Below are positions 17,006 to 25,338 of a DNA stretch of 64,000 bases, piece by piece. The DNA comes from CAVALG01 sp963630555. Its GTDB lineage: Bacteria > Bacillota > Clostridia > Oscillospirales > Acutalibacteraceae. Position 1 is the first letter of the stretch. Every line of letters begins with the position of its first letter. A program made the position numbers and the translations under genes. The notes under the pieces were generated by a model. That model did no database searches. It was not told the origin of the DNA and saw only the letters and a list, made by a program, of their open reading frames with translations. The stretch is from contig CAVGND010000004.1 in NCBI GenBank assembly GCA_963630555.1, positions 23,252-87,251 on the forward strand. The letters run 5' to 3'.

Positions 17006-19636
17006 TTGGCTAAGGAACTTGATAAAATCTATAATCCCGGAAGCGTTGAAGACAGACTTTATAAATTCTGGTGCGACAACGGCTATTTTCACGCTGAAGT
17101 TGACCAAAAGAAAAAGCCCTACACCATAGTTATGCCGCCGCCGAATATCACGGGGCAGTTGCATATGGGTCACGCGCTTGACGAAACATTGCAGGATATA
17201 CTCATCCGCTGGAAGCGTATGCAGGGATATTCCGCCCTTTGGGTACCGGGAACCGACCATGCCTCAATCGCCACCGAGGCAAAAATTGTTGAAGCAATGG
17301 CAAGAGAAGGCGTTTCAAAAGAGGATATAGGTCGTGAGGCATTTTTGGAACGCGCCTGGGCGTGGAAAGAAAAATTCGGCGGCAGAATTGTTGAACAACT
17401 TAAAAAGTTAGGCTCTTCCTGCGACTGGGATCACCTTCGCTTTACAATGGATGAAGGCTGCTCAAAAGCGGTGCGCGAAGTGTTTGTACGCCTTTACGAA
17501 AAAGGACTTATATACAGGGGCGAAAGAATTATAAACTGGTGCCCCCACTGCCTTACTTCAATATCCGACGCAGAGGTTGAATATGAAGAAAAAGAAGGCT
17601 CGTTCTGGCATATTAAATATCCGTTTACCGACGGCAGCGGATACCTTGAATTTGCAACCACACGCCCCGAAACAATGCTTGGAGATACCGCGGTTGCAGT
17701 GCATCCCGATGACGAAAGATATAAAGATATCATCGGCAAAACGCTTAGGCTGCCGCTTATGAACCGTGAAATCCCCGTTATCGCGGATGAATATGTTGAA
17801 ATGGATTTCGGTACGGGTGTTGTTAAAATCACACCGGCGCACGACCCGAATGACTTTGAAGTCGGTTTGCGCCATAATCTACCCGTTATCAATGTGTTTA
17901 CCGAGGACGCTCACATTAACGAAAACGGCGGCAAATTTAAGGGGTTGACCCTTACCGAAGCACGCAAACAGATAGTTGAAGAACTTGACCGTGAGGGATT
18001 GCTCGTAAAAGTTGAACCTTTTAAACACAATGTGGGCACCTGCTACCGCTGCGGAACAACGGTTGAACCGAGGGTTTCAAAGCAATGGTTCGTTAAGATG
18101 GCGCCGCTTGCAAAACCTGCCATAGACGTAGTTAAAAACGGCGAACTTAAACTTATACCGACGCGTTTTGAAAAGACCTACTACAACTGGATGGAAAACA
18201 TCAAAGACTGGTGCATTTCGCGCCAGTTATGGTGGGGTCACAGAATACCGGCATGGTATTGCGACGGTTGCGGCGAAACAATCGTTTCGCGAGATGACCC
18301 GACCTCCTGCCCGAAATGCGGCGGTCACCTCCACCGTGACGAAGATACTTTGGATACCTGGTTCTCGTCTGCTCTTTGGCCGTTCTCGACGCTCGGCTGG
18401 CCGGAAAGCAATCTTGAACTTAAATATTTCTTCCCGACTTCAACCCTTGTTACAGGCTATGACATAATATTCTTCTGGGTAGCGCGAATGATATTCTCCT
18501 CACTTGAATATATGGACTCTGTCCCGTTTGATACCGTACTGTTCCACGGCATTGTCCGTGACGCCGAAGGCAGAAAAATGTCAAAATCGCTCGGCAACGG
18601 AATCGACCCCTTGGCGGAAATTGATAAATACGGTGCGGACGCGCTCCGCTTTACGCTTGCAACCGGTAACACTCCGGGTAACGATATGAGATATTCGCCC
18701 GAAAGGGTTGAAGCGTCGCGCAATTTTGCCAACAAACTCTGGAACGCCGCACGCTTTGTATTGATGAACCTCGGCGACGACGAACCAACGCCCCATATAC
18801 CCGAAAATCTTTCAATTGAGGATAAGTGGATACTTTCAAAGTTCAATGAACTTACCCGTCTTGTAACCGAAAATCTCCAAAAATTCGAAATTGGTCTTGC
18901 GGTTTCAAAACTGTATGATTTTATATGGGATGTATTCTGCGATTGGTACATTGAACTTGCAAAGGTACGTCTTAACGGCAACGATGAGGAAGCCGCAAAG
19001 ACGGTTAAAGCAATGCTTGTATACATTCTTTCGGGCACGCTTAAACTTTTGCATCCGTTTATGCCGTTCATAACCGAAGAAATCTGGCAGGCACTGCCGC
19101 ACGATGGTGAAACAATAATGCTCGCGCAGTGGCCGGAATACAGTGAAGAACTTAATTTTTCCGCAGAGGAAACCGATTTTGAAAAGGTTATGGCTGCAAT
19201 TAAAGCGATCCGAAACCGCCGTGCGGAAATGAATGTCCCGCCGTCCAAAAAGGCAAAATTATTTATAGCCACCGCAGACACCGACTTGTTTGAAAAATGC
19301 TCGGTATTTATGCAGCGGTTAGCGTCCGCTTCCGAAGTTGAAGTTTGGACTACATTTGACGTTGAAGGCGCCGTTAAAGTAATAACCGACAGTGCCGTTA
19401 TATCAATACCCATGAACGAACTGATAGACTTCGCACAAGAGGCCGCCCGACTTGAAAAAGAACTTGAAAATGCCAACAAGGAAAGGGCGTTTTTTGAAAG
19501 CAAACTGAACAACAAAAACTTTGTTGACAAAGCACCTGCAGCGGTAGTTGAAAAGCAGCGCGAGGGTCTTGCAAAAACGATGGATATAATTAAAAACATC
19601 GAGGAAAGCCTTGCGGAAGTAAGATCAAAATTATAA
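17006..19636 (+). CDS. valS: Valyl-tRNA synthetase
   Basis: Class I aminoacyl-tRNA synthetase charging tRNA-Val, with editing of threonine. The product is 876 residues, normal for bacterial ValRS. Motifs: HIGH-type PPPNITGQLHMGHALD near residue 45, editing domain (TTRPETMLGDTAVAVHPDD and the HDPNDFEVG segment), GGHLHRDEDTLDTWFSSALW, KMSKS in GRKMSKSLGNG near 528, an anticodon-binding domain, and the C-terminal coiled-coil tRNA-binding arm (RLEKELENANKERAFFESKL). The start is TTG 17006, preceded by a strong GGAGGAGAG. It is followed by folC with 79 bp between. Confidence 0.97.
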   Translation: MAKELDKIYNPGSVEDRLYKFWCDNGYFHAEVDQKKKPYTIVMPPPNITGQLHMGHALDETLQDILIRWKRMQGYSALWVPGTDHASIATEAKIVEAMAREGVSKEDIGREAFLERAWAWKEKFGGRIVEQLKKLGSSCDWDHLRFTMDEGCSKAVREVFVRLYEKGLIYRGERIINWCPHCLTSISDAEVEYEEKEGSFWHIKYPFTDGSGYLEFATTRPETMLGDTAVAVHPDDERYKDIIGKTLRLPLMNREIPVIADEYVEMDFGTGVVKITPAHDPNDFEVGLRHNLPVINVFTEDAHINENGGKFKGLTLTEARKQIVEELDREGLLVKVEPFKHNVGTCYRCGTTVEPRVSKQWFVKMAPLAKPAIDVVKNGELKLIPTRFEKTYYNWMENIKDWCISRQLWWGHRIPAWYCDGCGETIVSRDDPTSCPKCGGHLHRDEDTLDTWFSSALWPFSTLGWPESNLELKYFFPTSTLVTGYDIIFFWVARMIFSSLEYMDSVPFDTVLFHGIVRDAEGRKMSKSLGNGIDPLAEIDKYGADALRFTLATGNTPGNDMRYSPERVEASRNFANKLWNAARFVLMNLGDDEPTPHIPENLSIEDKWILSKFNELTRLVTENLQKFEIGLAVSKLYDFIWDVFCDWYIELAKVRLNGNDEEAAKTVKAMLVYILSGTLKLLHPFMPFITEEIWQALPHDGETIMLAQWPEYSEELNFSAEETDFEKVMAAIKAIRNRRAEMNVPPSKKAKLFIATADTDLFEKCSVFMQRLASASEVEVWTTFDVEGAVKVITDSAVISIPMNELIDFAQEAARLEKELENANKERAFFESKLNNKNFVDKAPAAVVEKQREGLAKTMDIIKNIEESLAEVRSKL

Positions 19637-19715
19637 TAATTAAATTTGCTGTGCGGTGAATGCAATATTTGCCGCACGGCAAAATAATTTATTTCAAAAA
19701 CAGGCGAGTTTGCAT

Positions 19716-20975
19716 ATGGATTATGAAGAATCACTGAAATTTATACATTTGCTGGATAGATTCGGTTCCAAACCGGGAACCGAACGTATTGAGGCACTGT
19801 GCCGTGCTTTGGGAAATCCGCAAAACAAATTAAAATTCGTCCACATTGCCGGAACCAACGGTAAAGGCTCTGTTTCGGCTATGTTGTCCGCGGTGTTGCG
19901 TGCGGCGGGATACCGCACCGGTACATACGTTTCGCCCTATATAATCAATTTCAGGGAGCGAATACAGCTAAACGGTGAGTTTATCGCCAAAGATGAACTT
20001 GCAGAATTGACCGAAAAGGTAAAAGGAGTTTGGCAGCAATTGCCCGATGACAATAAGCCGACAGAATTTGAGTTCATTACCGCCGTCGCATTTGATTATT
20101 TCTTGCAAAAAAAATGTGATGTTGTGGTGCTTGAAACAGGGCTGGGCGGCAGACTTGACGCCACCAACATAATAAATGAACCCATATGCTCGGTAATTAC
20201 AAGTATCGGGCTTGACCATACCGAGGTTCTGGGCGACACAGTAGAACAAATTGCCGCCGAAAAATGCGGTATAATAAAGAATGGACGTCCGGTTATAACC
20301 GAATGCAATGGAAATGTGCTCTCGGTTATACAAGAACATTGCCGTGCCGCCGCCGCCCCGCTTTTTGCAGTTGACTGTTCACGGATCACTGATATAAAAA
20401 CGGATGCAAACGGAATGAAATTCAATTATTGCGGTGAGGATTACAAACTGTCGCTTTGCGGCGAATATCAGGCATTTAACGCCGCCTGCGCCGTCAGGGT
20501 AATTAAAGAATGTTTCCCCGACATAAGCAGTAATGTACTGAAAAACGGTTTAAAAAGTGCATTTTTGCCCGCACGGTTTGAAATTATTTCCACCGATCCG
20601 CTTGTAATACTTGACGGCACGCATAATCCCGCCGGTGCGGAAGCGTTGGCAAGGTCGCTTTCGAAAATCGGTGCCCGAAATTTCACTGCAATAATCGGCG
20701 CTATGGCGGATAAGGATGTTGATGCGGTTCTGCGACTGCTATCCCCTTTTACTGATGAAGCGTTATGCGTAACCGTGCCGAACATGGGGCGCAGTATGTC
20801 AGCTGTTCAGCTGTGTAAAAAGGCGAAGTCTGCCTTCGGTAAGGCGCGGGCTGTGATGACAATTGACGATGCATTGCAAAGCGCAAAAAATTCCGGAAAC
20901 AACGTTTTGATATTCGGCTCACTTTATCTCGCTTCGGCAATACGCGACCGTGCAATTGAAACCTTTAAAAAATAA
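19716..20975 (+). CDS. folC: Bifunctional folylpolyglutamate synthase/dihydrofolate synthase
   Basis: ATP-dependent Mur-ligase-fold enzyme that adds glutamate to dihydropteroate or folates in the cytoplasm. About 419 residues. Visible: HIAGTNGKGSVSAML (P-loop near residue 45), YVSPYIINFRERIQLNG, VVLETGLGGRLDATN, the signature SIGLDHTEVLGDTVEQIAAEK (first 20 residues conserved) and the C-terminal ligase domain with LDGTHNPAGA. ATG 19716 is chosen because the homology begins there and AGGCGAG is upstream; the in-frame start at 19656 adds 20 unrelated residues. The valS-folC order is common in Firmicutes. It shares the folate theme with the THF-regulated folT 15 kb away. A strong terminator-like hairpin follows. 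Confidence 0.94.
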   Translation: MDYEESLKFIHLLDRFGSKPGTERIEALCRALGNPQNKLKFVHIAGTNGKGSVSAMLSAVLRAAGYRTGTYVSPYIINFRERIQLNGEFIAKDELAELTEKVKGVWQQLPDDNKPTEFEFITAVAFDYFLQKKCDVVVLETGLGGRLDATNIINEPICSVITSIGLDHTEVLGDTVEQIAAEKCGIIKNGRPVITECNGNVLSVIQEHCRAAAAPLFAVDCSRITDIKTDANGMKFNYCGEDYKLSLCGEYQAFNAACAVRVIKECFPDISSNVLKNGLKSAFLPARFEIISTDPLVILDGTHNPAGAEALARSLSKIGARNFTAIIGAMADKDVDAVLRLLSPFTDEALCVTVPNMGRSMSAVQLCKKAKSAFGKARAVMTIDDALQSAKNSGNNVLIFGSLYLASAIRDRAIETFKK

Positions 20976-21011
20976 AATCGGGACACAAAAAGTGACATAA
21001 TATTTGCAGCG

Positions 21012-21047
21012 AACCCTCTATCATATTTGATAGAGGGTTATTTTTTT
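21012..21047 (+). terminator. Strong terminator-like hairpin between folC and spoIIAA
   Basis: Perfect 12-bp stem AACCCTCTATCA (21012-21023) / TGATAGAGGGTT (21028-21039), 4-base loop, then a run of seven T (21041-21047). Only 17 bases separate it from the spoIIAA start, so it either terminates valS-folC transcripts or sits in the spoIIA leader. Confidence 0.9.
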
Positions 21048-21064
21048 GAAAGGAAGTTTAAGCG

Positions 21065-21382
21065 ATGCCGATAAAAATTGATGTGAATTCACGCACGGTA
21101 ATAGCGTATCTTGACGGTGAGATAGACCATCACTCGGCGGCGGTATTACGCGAAGAGATTGACGCCGCAATAGAAAAAAATATGCCGACCTGCCTGATAC
21201 TGGATTTCAGGGATGTAAGTTTTATGGACAGTTCGGGAATCGGGCTTGTTATGGGGCGGTATAAGGCGCTTAAAAAATATGATGCCGAACTCTATATCAC
21301 CAATACTTCGCCTCAGATAACCAAGGTTATGAAATTATCAGGGATAGAGCGTCTTGCAAAGCTTGACAAGGGGGACAGATAA
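21065..21382 (+). CDS. spoIIAA: Anti-sigma F factor antagonist SpoIIAA
   Basis: STAS-domain protein of 105 residues that in its unphosphorylated form releases sigma F from SpoIIAB in the forespore. The phosphorylation loop FMDSSGIGLVMGRYK is at residues 53-67; Ser57 corresponds to the serine phosphorylated by SpoIIAB in Bacillus. AAAGGAAG precedes ATG 21065. Its stop is directly followed by the spoIIAB start. The order spoIIAA-spoIIAB-sigF is the classical spoIIA operon, normally driven by SigH, whose gene is probably that at 8234. I could not find a convincing SigH promoter in the 89 bp upstream, most of which is a terminator-like hairpin. Confidence 0.95.
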   Translation: MPIKIDVNSRTVIAYLDGEIDHHSAAVLREEIDAAIEKNMPTCLILDFRDVSFMDSSGIGLVMGRYKALKKYDAELYITNTSPQITKVMKLSGIERLAKLDKGDR

Positions 21383-21802
21383 ATGAAAAACGAGATAAAA
21401 ATTCAACTGCTTTCGCGTTCTTCAAACGAAGCGTTTGCACGCGTAGCGGCTGCTGCATTCGTGGCGCAGCTTGATCCGACAATTGAAGAAATCAATGATA
21501 TTAAAACAGCCGTTTCAGAGGCGGTTACAAACTGCATAGTCCACGCCTACAAAAACGAGATCGGTAACATATACATAACGGTAACGATAATCGAAAATGT
21601 TGTAAAAATAAAAGTCCGTGACCGCGGCTGCGGCATTGAAAATGTCAAGCAGGCTATGGAACCGCTGTTTACCACGGGTGGAGAAGAGCGGGCGGGGCTG
21701 GGCTTTGCGGTAATGCAGAGTTTTATGGACTCGCTGCGCGTTACATCAAAACCCGGCAAGGGCACCTCTGTCATAATGGCTAAAAAGATAAAGCGCAAAT
21801 AA
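21383..21802 (+). CDS. spoIIAB: Anti-sigma F factor / serine kinase SpoIIAB
   Basis: GHKL-fold serine kinase of 139 residues that binds and inhibits sigma F and phosphorylates SpoIIAA. ATP-binding motifs: N box EAVTNCIVHAY near residue 47, G1 box VRDRGCGIENV near 80, and G2 region AGLGFAVMQSFMD near 110. The start ATG comes right after the spoIIAA stop, indicating translational coupling and matched stoichiometry. It ends 10 bp before sigF. Confidence 0.95.
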   Translation: MKNEIKIQLLSRSSNEAFARVAAAAFVAQLDPTIEEINDIKTAVSEAVTNCIVHAYKNEIGNIYITVTIIENVVKIKVRDRGCGIENVKQAMEPLFTTGGEERAGLGFAVMQSFMDSLRVTSKPGKGTSVIMAKKIKRK

Positions 21803-21812
21803 GGCGCCGAAT

Positions 21813-22466
21813 ATGGATAACAGAACCGAATTTATAGAAAAAAACATTCCGCTTGTGCATTCGCTGTGTAAACGCTTTATCGGGCGCGGAATCGAATACG
21901 ATGACCTGTTTCAAGCGGGATGTATGGGTCTTGTTAAAGCATATGACGGGTTTGACAAATCACGCGGGCTGGCATTTTCAACATATGCAGTACCCGTGAT
22001 ATTCGGCGAACTTAAACGGCTTTTCCGTGACGGCGGACTGGTAAAAGTAAGTCGGGGACTTAAAGAACTCTCACTTAAAGCAGTCCGTGAAAAGGAAAAT
22101 TTGTCAAAACAATTGGGGCGTGAGCCAACCGTGAGCGAGATAGCAAAACATCTTGAAAAAACTCCGGAAGAAATTACAGAGGCGCTGTGCGCGGTGCAGC
22201 CTGCAATGTCGCTTACGCTTAACAGCGACGAAGAAAGCCGCGAATACGACCTGCCCGACAAGCGGCAGACCGACTCCGTGTTTAACCGAATTGCACTCTC
22301 CTCTGCGCTTGACACTCTGCCCGAACGGGACCGAAAATTAATCGAACTCAGATATTTCGGGGCAAAAACTCAGTGTGAAACCGCGCGCGAACTCGGAATG
22401 AGTCAGGTTCAGGTGTCGCGCAGGGAAAAAACTATTCTTTTGCAAATGCGCGGCTTGCTTGCATAG
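21813..22466 (+). CDS. sigF: Forespore sigma factor SigF
   Basis: Sigma-70 family factor of 217 residues that directs early forespore transcription. Regions: 2.1-2.4 (IPLVHSLCKRFIGRGIEYDD and the FQAGCMGLVKAYDGFDKSRG box; the region 2 end is FSTYAVPVIFGELKRLFRD), region 3 (ELSLKAVREKENLSKQLGRE) and region 4 with helix-turn-helix TQCETARELGMSQVQVSRRE. Typical size and third position in the spoIIA operon separate it from SigG and SigB. It converges with dpaB, 37 bp away, with only a CGGTTAACCG palindrome in between. Confidence 0.94.
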   Translation: MDNRTEFIEKNIPLVHSLCKRFIGRGIEYDDLFQAGCMGLVKAYDGFDKSRGLAFSTYAVPVIFGELKRLFRDGGLVKVSRGLKELSLKAVREKENLSKQLGREPTVSEIAKHLEKTPEEITEALCAVQPAMSLTLNSDEESREYDLPDKRQTDSVFNRIALSSALDTLPERDRKLIELRYFGAKTQCETARELGMSQVQVSRREKTILLQMRGLLA

Positions 22467-22503
22467 AAGCTGCAAATTTGACTACGGTTAACCGCCCGAA
22501 AAA

Positions 22504-23085
22504 TCAGTGTATCATCGGCTGCATCTGCACGCCGTTAAGTGCCGATTCGGCAGCGGTAATCACAGCATCGAAGTCAGCAACGCAGGAACGCGTTTTTTTA
22601 ATCGGGTCATCCTGTGAAAACGGAACAAAAGTATATCCGCGAACCGCAAGAAGCGCACCGATGTTTTTTGCGGCACCGCTCAGCGCGTCATTGGTTGACG
22701 GGGCAATAAGCACCGGTCTTTCGTTTCTCAGGTGTGCCTTTGCCGCCATTGTAACCGAAGTGTCGGTTATACCGTTTGCAAGTTTACCCAAAGTATTGCC
22801 GGTGCACGGACATATAATAAGCAAATCAAGCATTTTTTTGGGGCCGATCGGTTCAGCCTCCGCCACTGTATGAATAATACCCTTTCCGCAAAGCAAACGC
22901 ATCTGTTCTTTAAATTCGGAGCAGGTGCCGAAACGGGTATCACTATTATACACTATAGGCGACATTATTGGGTAAACATCCGCACCGGTTTTACACAGTT
23001 GTTCAAGCGTCGCCATACTTTTTTTAAGGGTACAAAACGAGCCGCATACAGCGTAGCCTATTCTTTTGTTTTTTAATTGCGACAT
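22504..23085 (-). CDS. dpaB: Dipicolinate synthase subunit B
   Basis: Flavoprotein-like subunit of dipicolinate synthase (SpoVFB), which makes the spore-core chelator dipicolinic acid in the mother cell from the lysine-pathway intermediate. The 193-residue product has the flavoprotein fold start RIGYAVCGSFCTLKK and the conserved LIICPCTGNTLGKLANGITD and RPVLIAPSTNDALSGAAKN. An RBS ACGGAGATG lies ahead of ATG 23085. It follows dpaA by 42 bp on the minus strand; the pair is expected to be under SigK control in spore formers, though some clostridia use the EtfA route instead. Confidence 0.93.
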   Translation of the reverse strand: MSQLKNKRIGYAVCGSFCTLKKSMATLEQLCKTGADVYPIMSPIVYNSDTRFGTCSEFKEQMRLLCGKGIIHTVAEAEPIGPKKMLDLLIICPCTGNTLGKLANGITDTSVTMAAKAHLRNERPVLIAPSTNDALSGAAKNIGALLAVRGYTFVPFSQDDPIKKTRSCVADFDAVITAAESALNGVQMQPMIH

Positions 23086-23127
23086 ATTACCATCTCCGTT
23101 TTACCGCCCTGTAAGTTTGGGCTTAGA

Positions 23128-23952
23128 TTATATAAGATTGTTTTTTACCGTTTCGTATATTATTTTTGCGGCAGCACGGGGGCTTTCCTTGCCCGGCAAT
23201 GACAGTGCCCTTACCAACTTTATATTAAGTTTTTCCGCCGCTTCCCTGTCTGTTCCTCCGGGGGCTGACGCCAGGTCAATAACTACAGCGTCCTCTGCAA
23301 TGTTTTTCAGTTCCCTACTGCCGAGAACGGGTGCAGGCACGGTATTGAAAACATAATCGCAGTGCGGCAGAACGCGGCTTATATCGCAAAGTTTAACAGG
23401 GGTGTATCCGCTTACGGATATTTCGGCAAGAACCGGGATTTTACGCGCCGCCACCGTAACCGAAGAACCGACCGCAGACAGATAGCGGGAAAGTATCTTC
23501 CCTATGCGGCCGTACCCTATAATCAGCGAATTTGAGCCAAATAATGCGCCCTCGCTCTCTGCCACGGCGGTTTTAACAGCCGCCTCGGCAGTCAGGGCGG
23601 CGTTATATATAAGCAGCGATTCGTCGCGCCCGTAGTCGTAATATTTTACGCATTTTTTATCAAGCACATCGCAAAATTGCTGCGGCATAATTCCACCGAA
23701 AACCATCTGCCCTTTAACGGTTAATTCCGCTATTCTGTCAAGTAATATTTCGCCGCCGTAAAGGGAAGAATTAAGAGTCTTTCCATCTCTTGATACGGGC
23801 ATCGGCAACAAAACCGCATCACTGTCCGAAAGCATGAGGTCACCGCTGTCCTGTTCTGTTAAACCGAATGTCTTAACGGAATTACCCGACGCCGTAAGGA
23901 AGTCTTTTAAATATAATTGGCGTTTATCTCCGCCTATTATAATGAATTTCAC
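23128..23952 (-). CDS. dpaA: Dipicolinate synthase subunit A
   Basis: NAD(P)-dependent dehydrogenase-fold subunit (SpoVFA) of dipicolinate synthase. About 274 residues. The N-terminal domain starts KFIIIGGDKRQLYL. The Rossmann motif is LIIGYGRIGKILSRYLSAVG near residue 150, followed by CDYVFNTVPAPVLGSRELK and VIDLASAPGGTD. GTG 23952 is preferred because GGGGG lies 8 bases upstream and other DpaA proteins start with the KF(L/I)VxGGD strand. The in-frame GTG at 23961 would overlap the ribosome site. A hairpin terminator lies 25 bp upstream (23977-24017), leaving almost no room for a promoter. Confidence 0.92.
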   Translation of the reverse strand: MKFIIIGGDKRQLYLKDFLTASGNSVKTFGLTEQDSGDLMLSDSDAVLLPMPVSRDGKTLNSSLYGGEILLDRIAELTVKGQMVFGGIMPQQFCDVLDKKCVKYYDYGRDESLLIYNAALTAEAAVKTAVAESEGALFGSNSLIIGYGRIGKILSRYLSAVGSSVTVAARKIPVLAEISVSGYTPVKLCDISRVLPHCDYVFNTVPAPVLGSRELKNIAEDAVVIDLASAPGGTDREAAEKLNIKLVRALSLPGKESPRAAAKIIYETVKNNLI

Positions 23953-23976
23953 AATCCGCACCCCCGAATAAAAATA

Positions 23977-24017
23977 AGTCCCTCACAAAATGAATTCAAT
24001 ACATTTTATGAGGGACT
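23977..24017 (-). terminator. Hairpin terminator after cca / directly upstream of dpaA
   Basis: AGTCCCTCA-C-AAAATG (23977-23992) pairs with CATTTT-A-TGAGGGACT (24002-24017): 15 of 16 pairs, loop of 9. On the minus strand it is followed by TATTTTTATTC. It ends cca transcripts; dpaA starts 24 bases later. Confidence 0.85.
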
Positions 24018-24036
24018 GCAAATTTTGTTACATTTA

Positions 24037-25233
24037 TCAGGCGCTGCTGCCGGCCGCAAAATCACTCCCGGCAATTTCGGCAAGTTTTTCGAAATTGTTA
24101 AGCGCCGGATTTTCTATACAAAGTTCCAAAAGATTTTGAAGTTCCGCGCCTATATTACTGCCTGAAAAGCCTATCTTCTTAAGCGTTTCACCGCTTATTG
24201 CAAGATCGGATATGCAAAACGGATGATTTTCGTCAATAATTCGTCCGGAATATTCTTTAATATATCTGCTGTCTGTTCCGCACAATATTTCAAGTGCACA
24301 ACCGAGTTGTTCCCATTTATCCGGCGGCATGGCGGAAAACTGCCTTTTAAATTCGGTAAAATCACTTGTAACACCTTTTTTAATATAATTGTTGAACATA
24401 ACCGCCGCTTTTGCAGTCTTTTTATCCGCTTTAAGATTGTGCATAACAACAGCCGTGTCTGCGTTTGCAAGATAGCACAATGCAGCCGCTCTTACCGCAA
24501 CATCTGTCGGCAAAGAGCAGAAATTGCGTTCTATACCAAACCGCGGCAGTCCTATAAATTCCATACCGTATTCAAAAAGCGGTGAGGCTTTATCCGGACG
24601 AACAGACAAAAGCACTTTTTTAAGTTCCGAATAAATACGCTCGGCACTTATATTTTTAAGTAAAGGCATATTACCGAATGCGGCTTTAAGGGTTATGTTA
24701 TCAATATTAAAATCCAACTGTGCCGCAAAGCGAAAAAGCCGTAATATACGAAGTGCATCCTCTTTAAAGCGCCTATCGGGGTCACCTACCGCCCTTAAAG
24801 TCCTTTTTTTTATGTCCTCAAGCCCCGAAAACGGGTCACGCAGTCCTCTGTTGGGATGGTAAGCCATCGCATTGACTGTAAAATCACGCCGTTTTAAATC
24901 TTCATCTAAATTTCTTACAAACGCCACGGTGTCAGGGTGACGGTTATCTCGGTATTCCCCATCCACACGAAATGTGGTTATCTCAACGGGCATGGAATTG
25001 ATTATCGCAGTGAATGTACCGTGTTTTTCCCCGGTCATAACGGTCTTTGGAAAAAGCGCAGCGGCAAAATGACACTCGGCGGATGTGGCAATATCAAAAT
25101 CGTGAGGCTCAAGTCCCATACAAAGATCCCTGACTGCGCCGCCCACACACCACGCTTCGTGACCCGTTTGTTCAATCGTGTCAATGCATTCGCAAATGTA
25201 TTCGGGTATATCAAATTTTGTTCGTATATCCAT
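24037..25233 (-). CDS. cca: CCA tRNA nucleotidyltransferase
   Basis: Class II nucleotidyltransferase that adds or repairs the tRNA 3' CCA. About 398 residues. Visible: CVGGAVRDLCMGLEPHDFDI (nucleotidyltransferase motif with GG and DxD), FTVNAMAYHPNRGLRDPFSG, RAVGDPDRRFKEDALRILR (motif with the EDxxR nucleotide template). An HD-like domain is not evident, as in Firmicute enzymes. Met at 25233 is chosen with GGTGAT upstream; an in-frame ATG 21 bases earlier has no ribosome site. It is divergent from murC. At least one tRNA gene here (tRNA-Leu) already encodes its CCA, so repair may be an important role. Confidence 0.93.
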   Translation of the reverse strand: MDIRTKFDIPEYICECIDTIEQTGHEAWCVGGAVRDLCMGLEPHDFDIATSAECHFAAALFPKTVMTGEKHGTFTAIINSMPVEITTFRVDGEYRDNRHPDTVAFVRNLDEDLKRRDFTVNAMAYHPNRGLRDPFSGLEDIKKRTLRAVGDPDRRFKEDALRILRLFRFAAQLDFNIDNITLKAAFGNMPLLKNISAERIYSELKKVLLSVRPDKASPLFEYGMEFIGLPRFGIERNFCSLPTDVAVRAAALCYLANADTAVVMHNLKADKKTAKAAVMFNNYIKKGVTSDFTEFKRQFSAMPPDKWEQLGCALEILCGTDSRYIKEYSGRIIDENHPFCISDLAISGETLKKIGFSGSNIGAELQNLLELCIENPALNNFEKLAEIAGSDFAAGSSA

Positions 25234-25338
25234 TTTTATCACCGATATCAGCATAAAATTCAGAAAAACTATTTATTTTTCCGTCACTATGTAATATAAT
25301 AAATTTGTGTAGATTTAAAACTGTAGGGAGTGTTCGCC

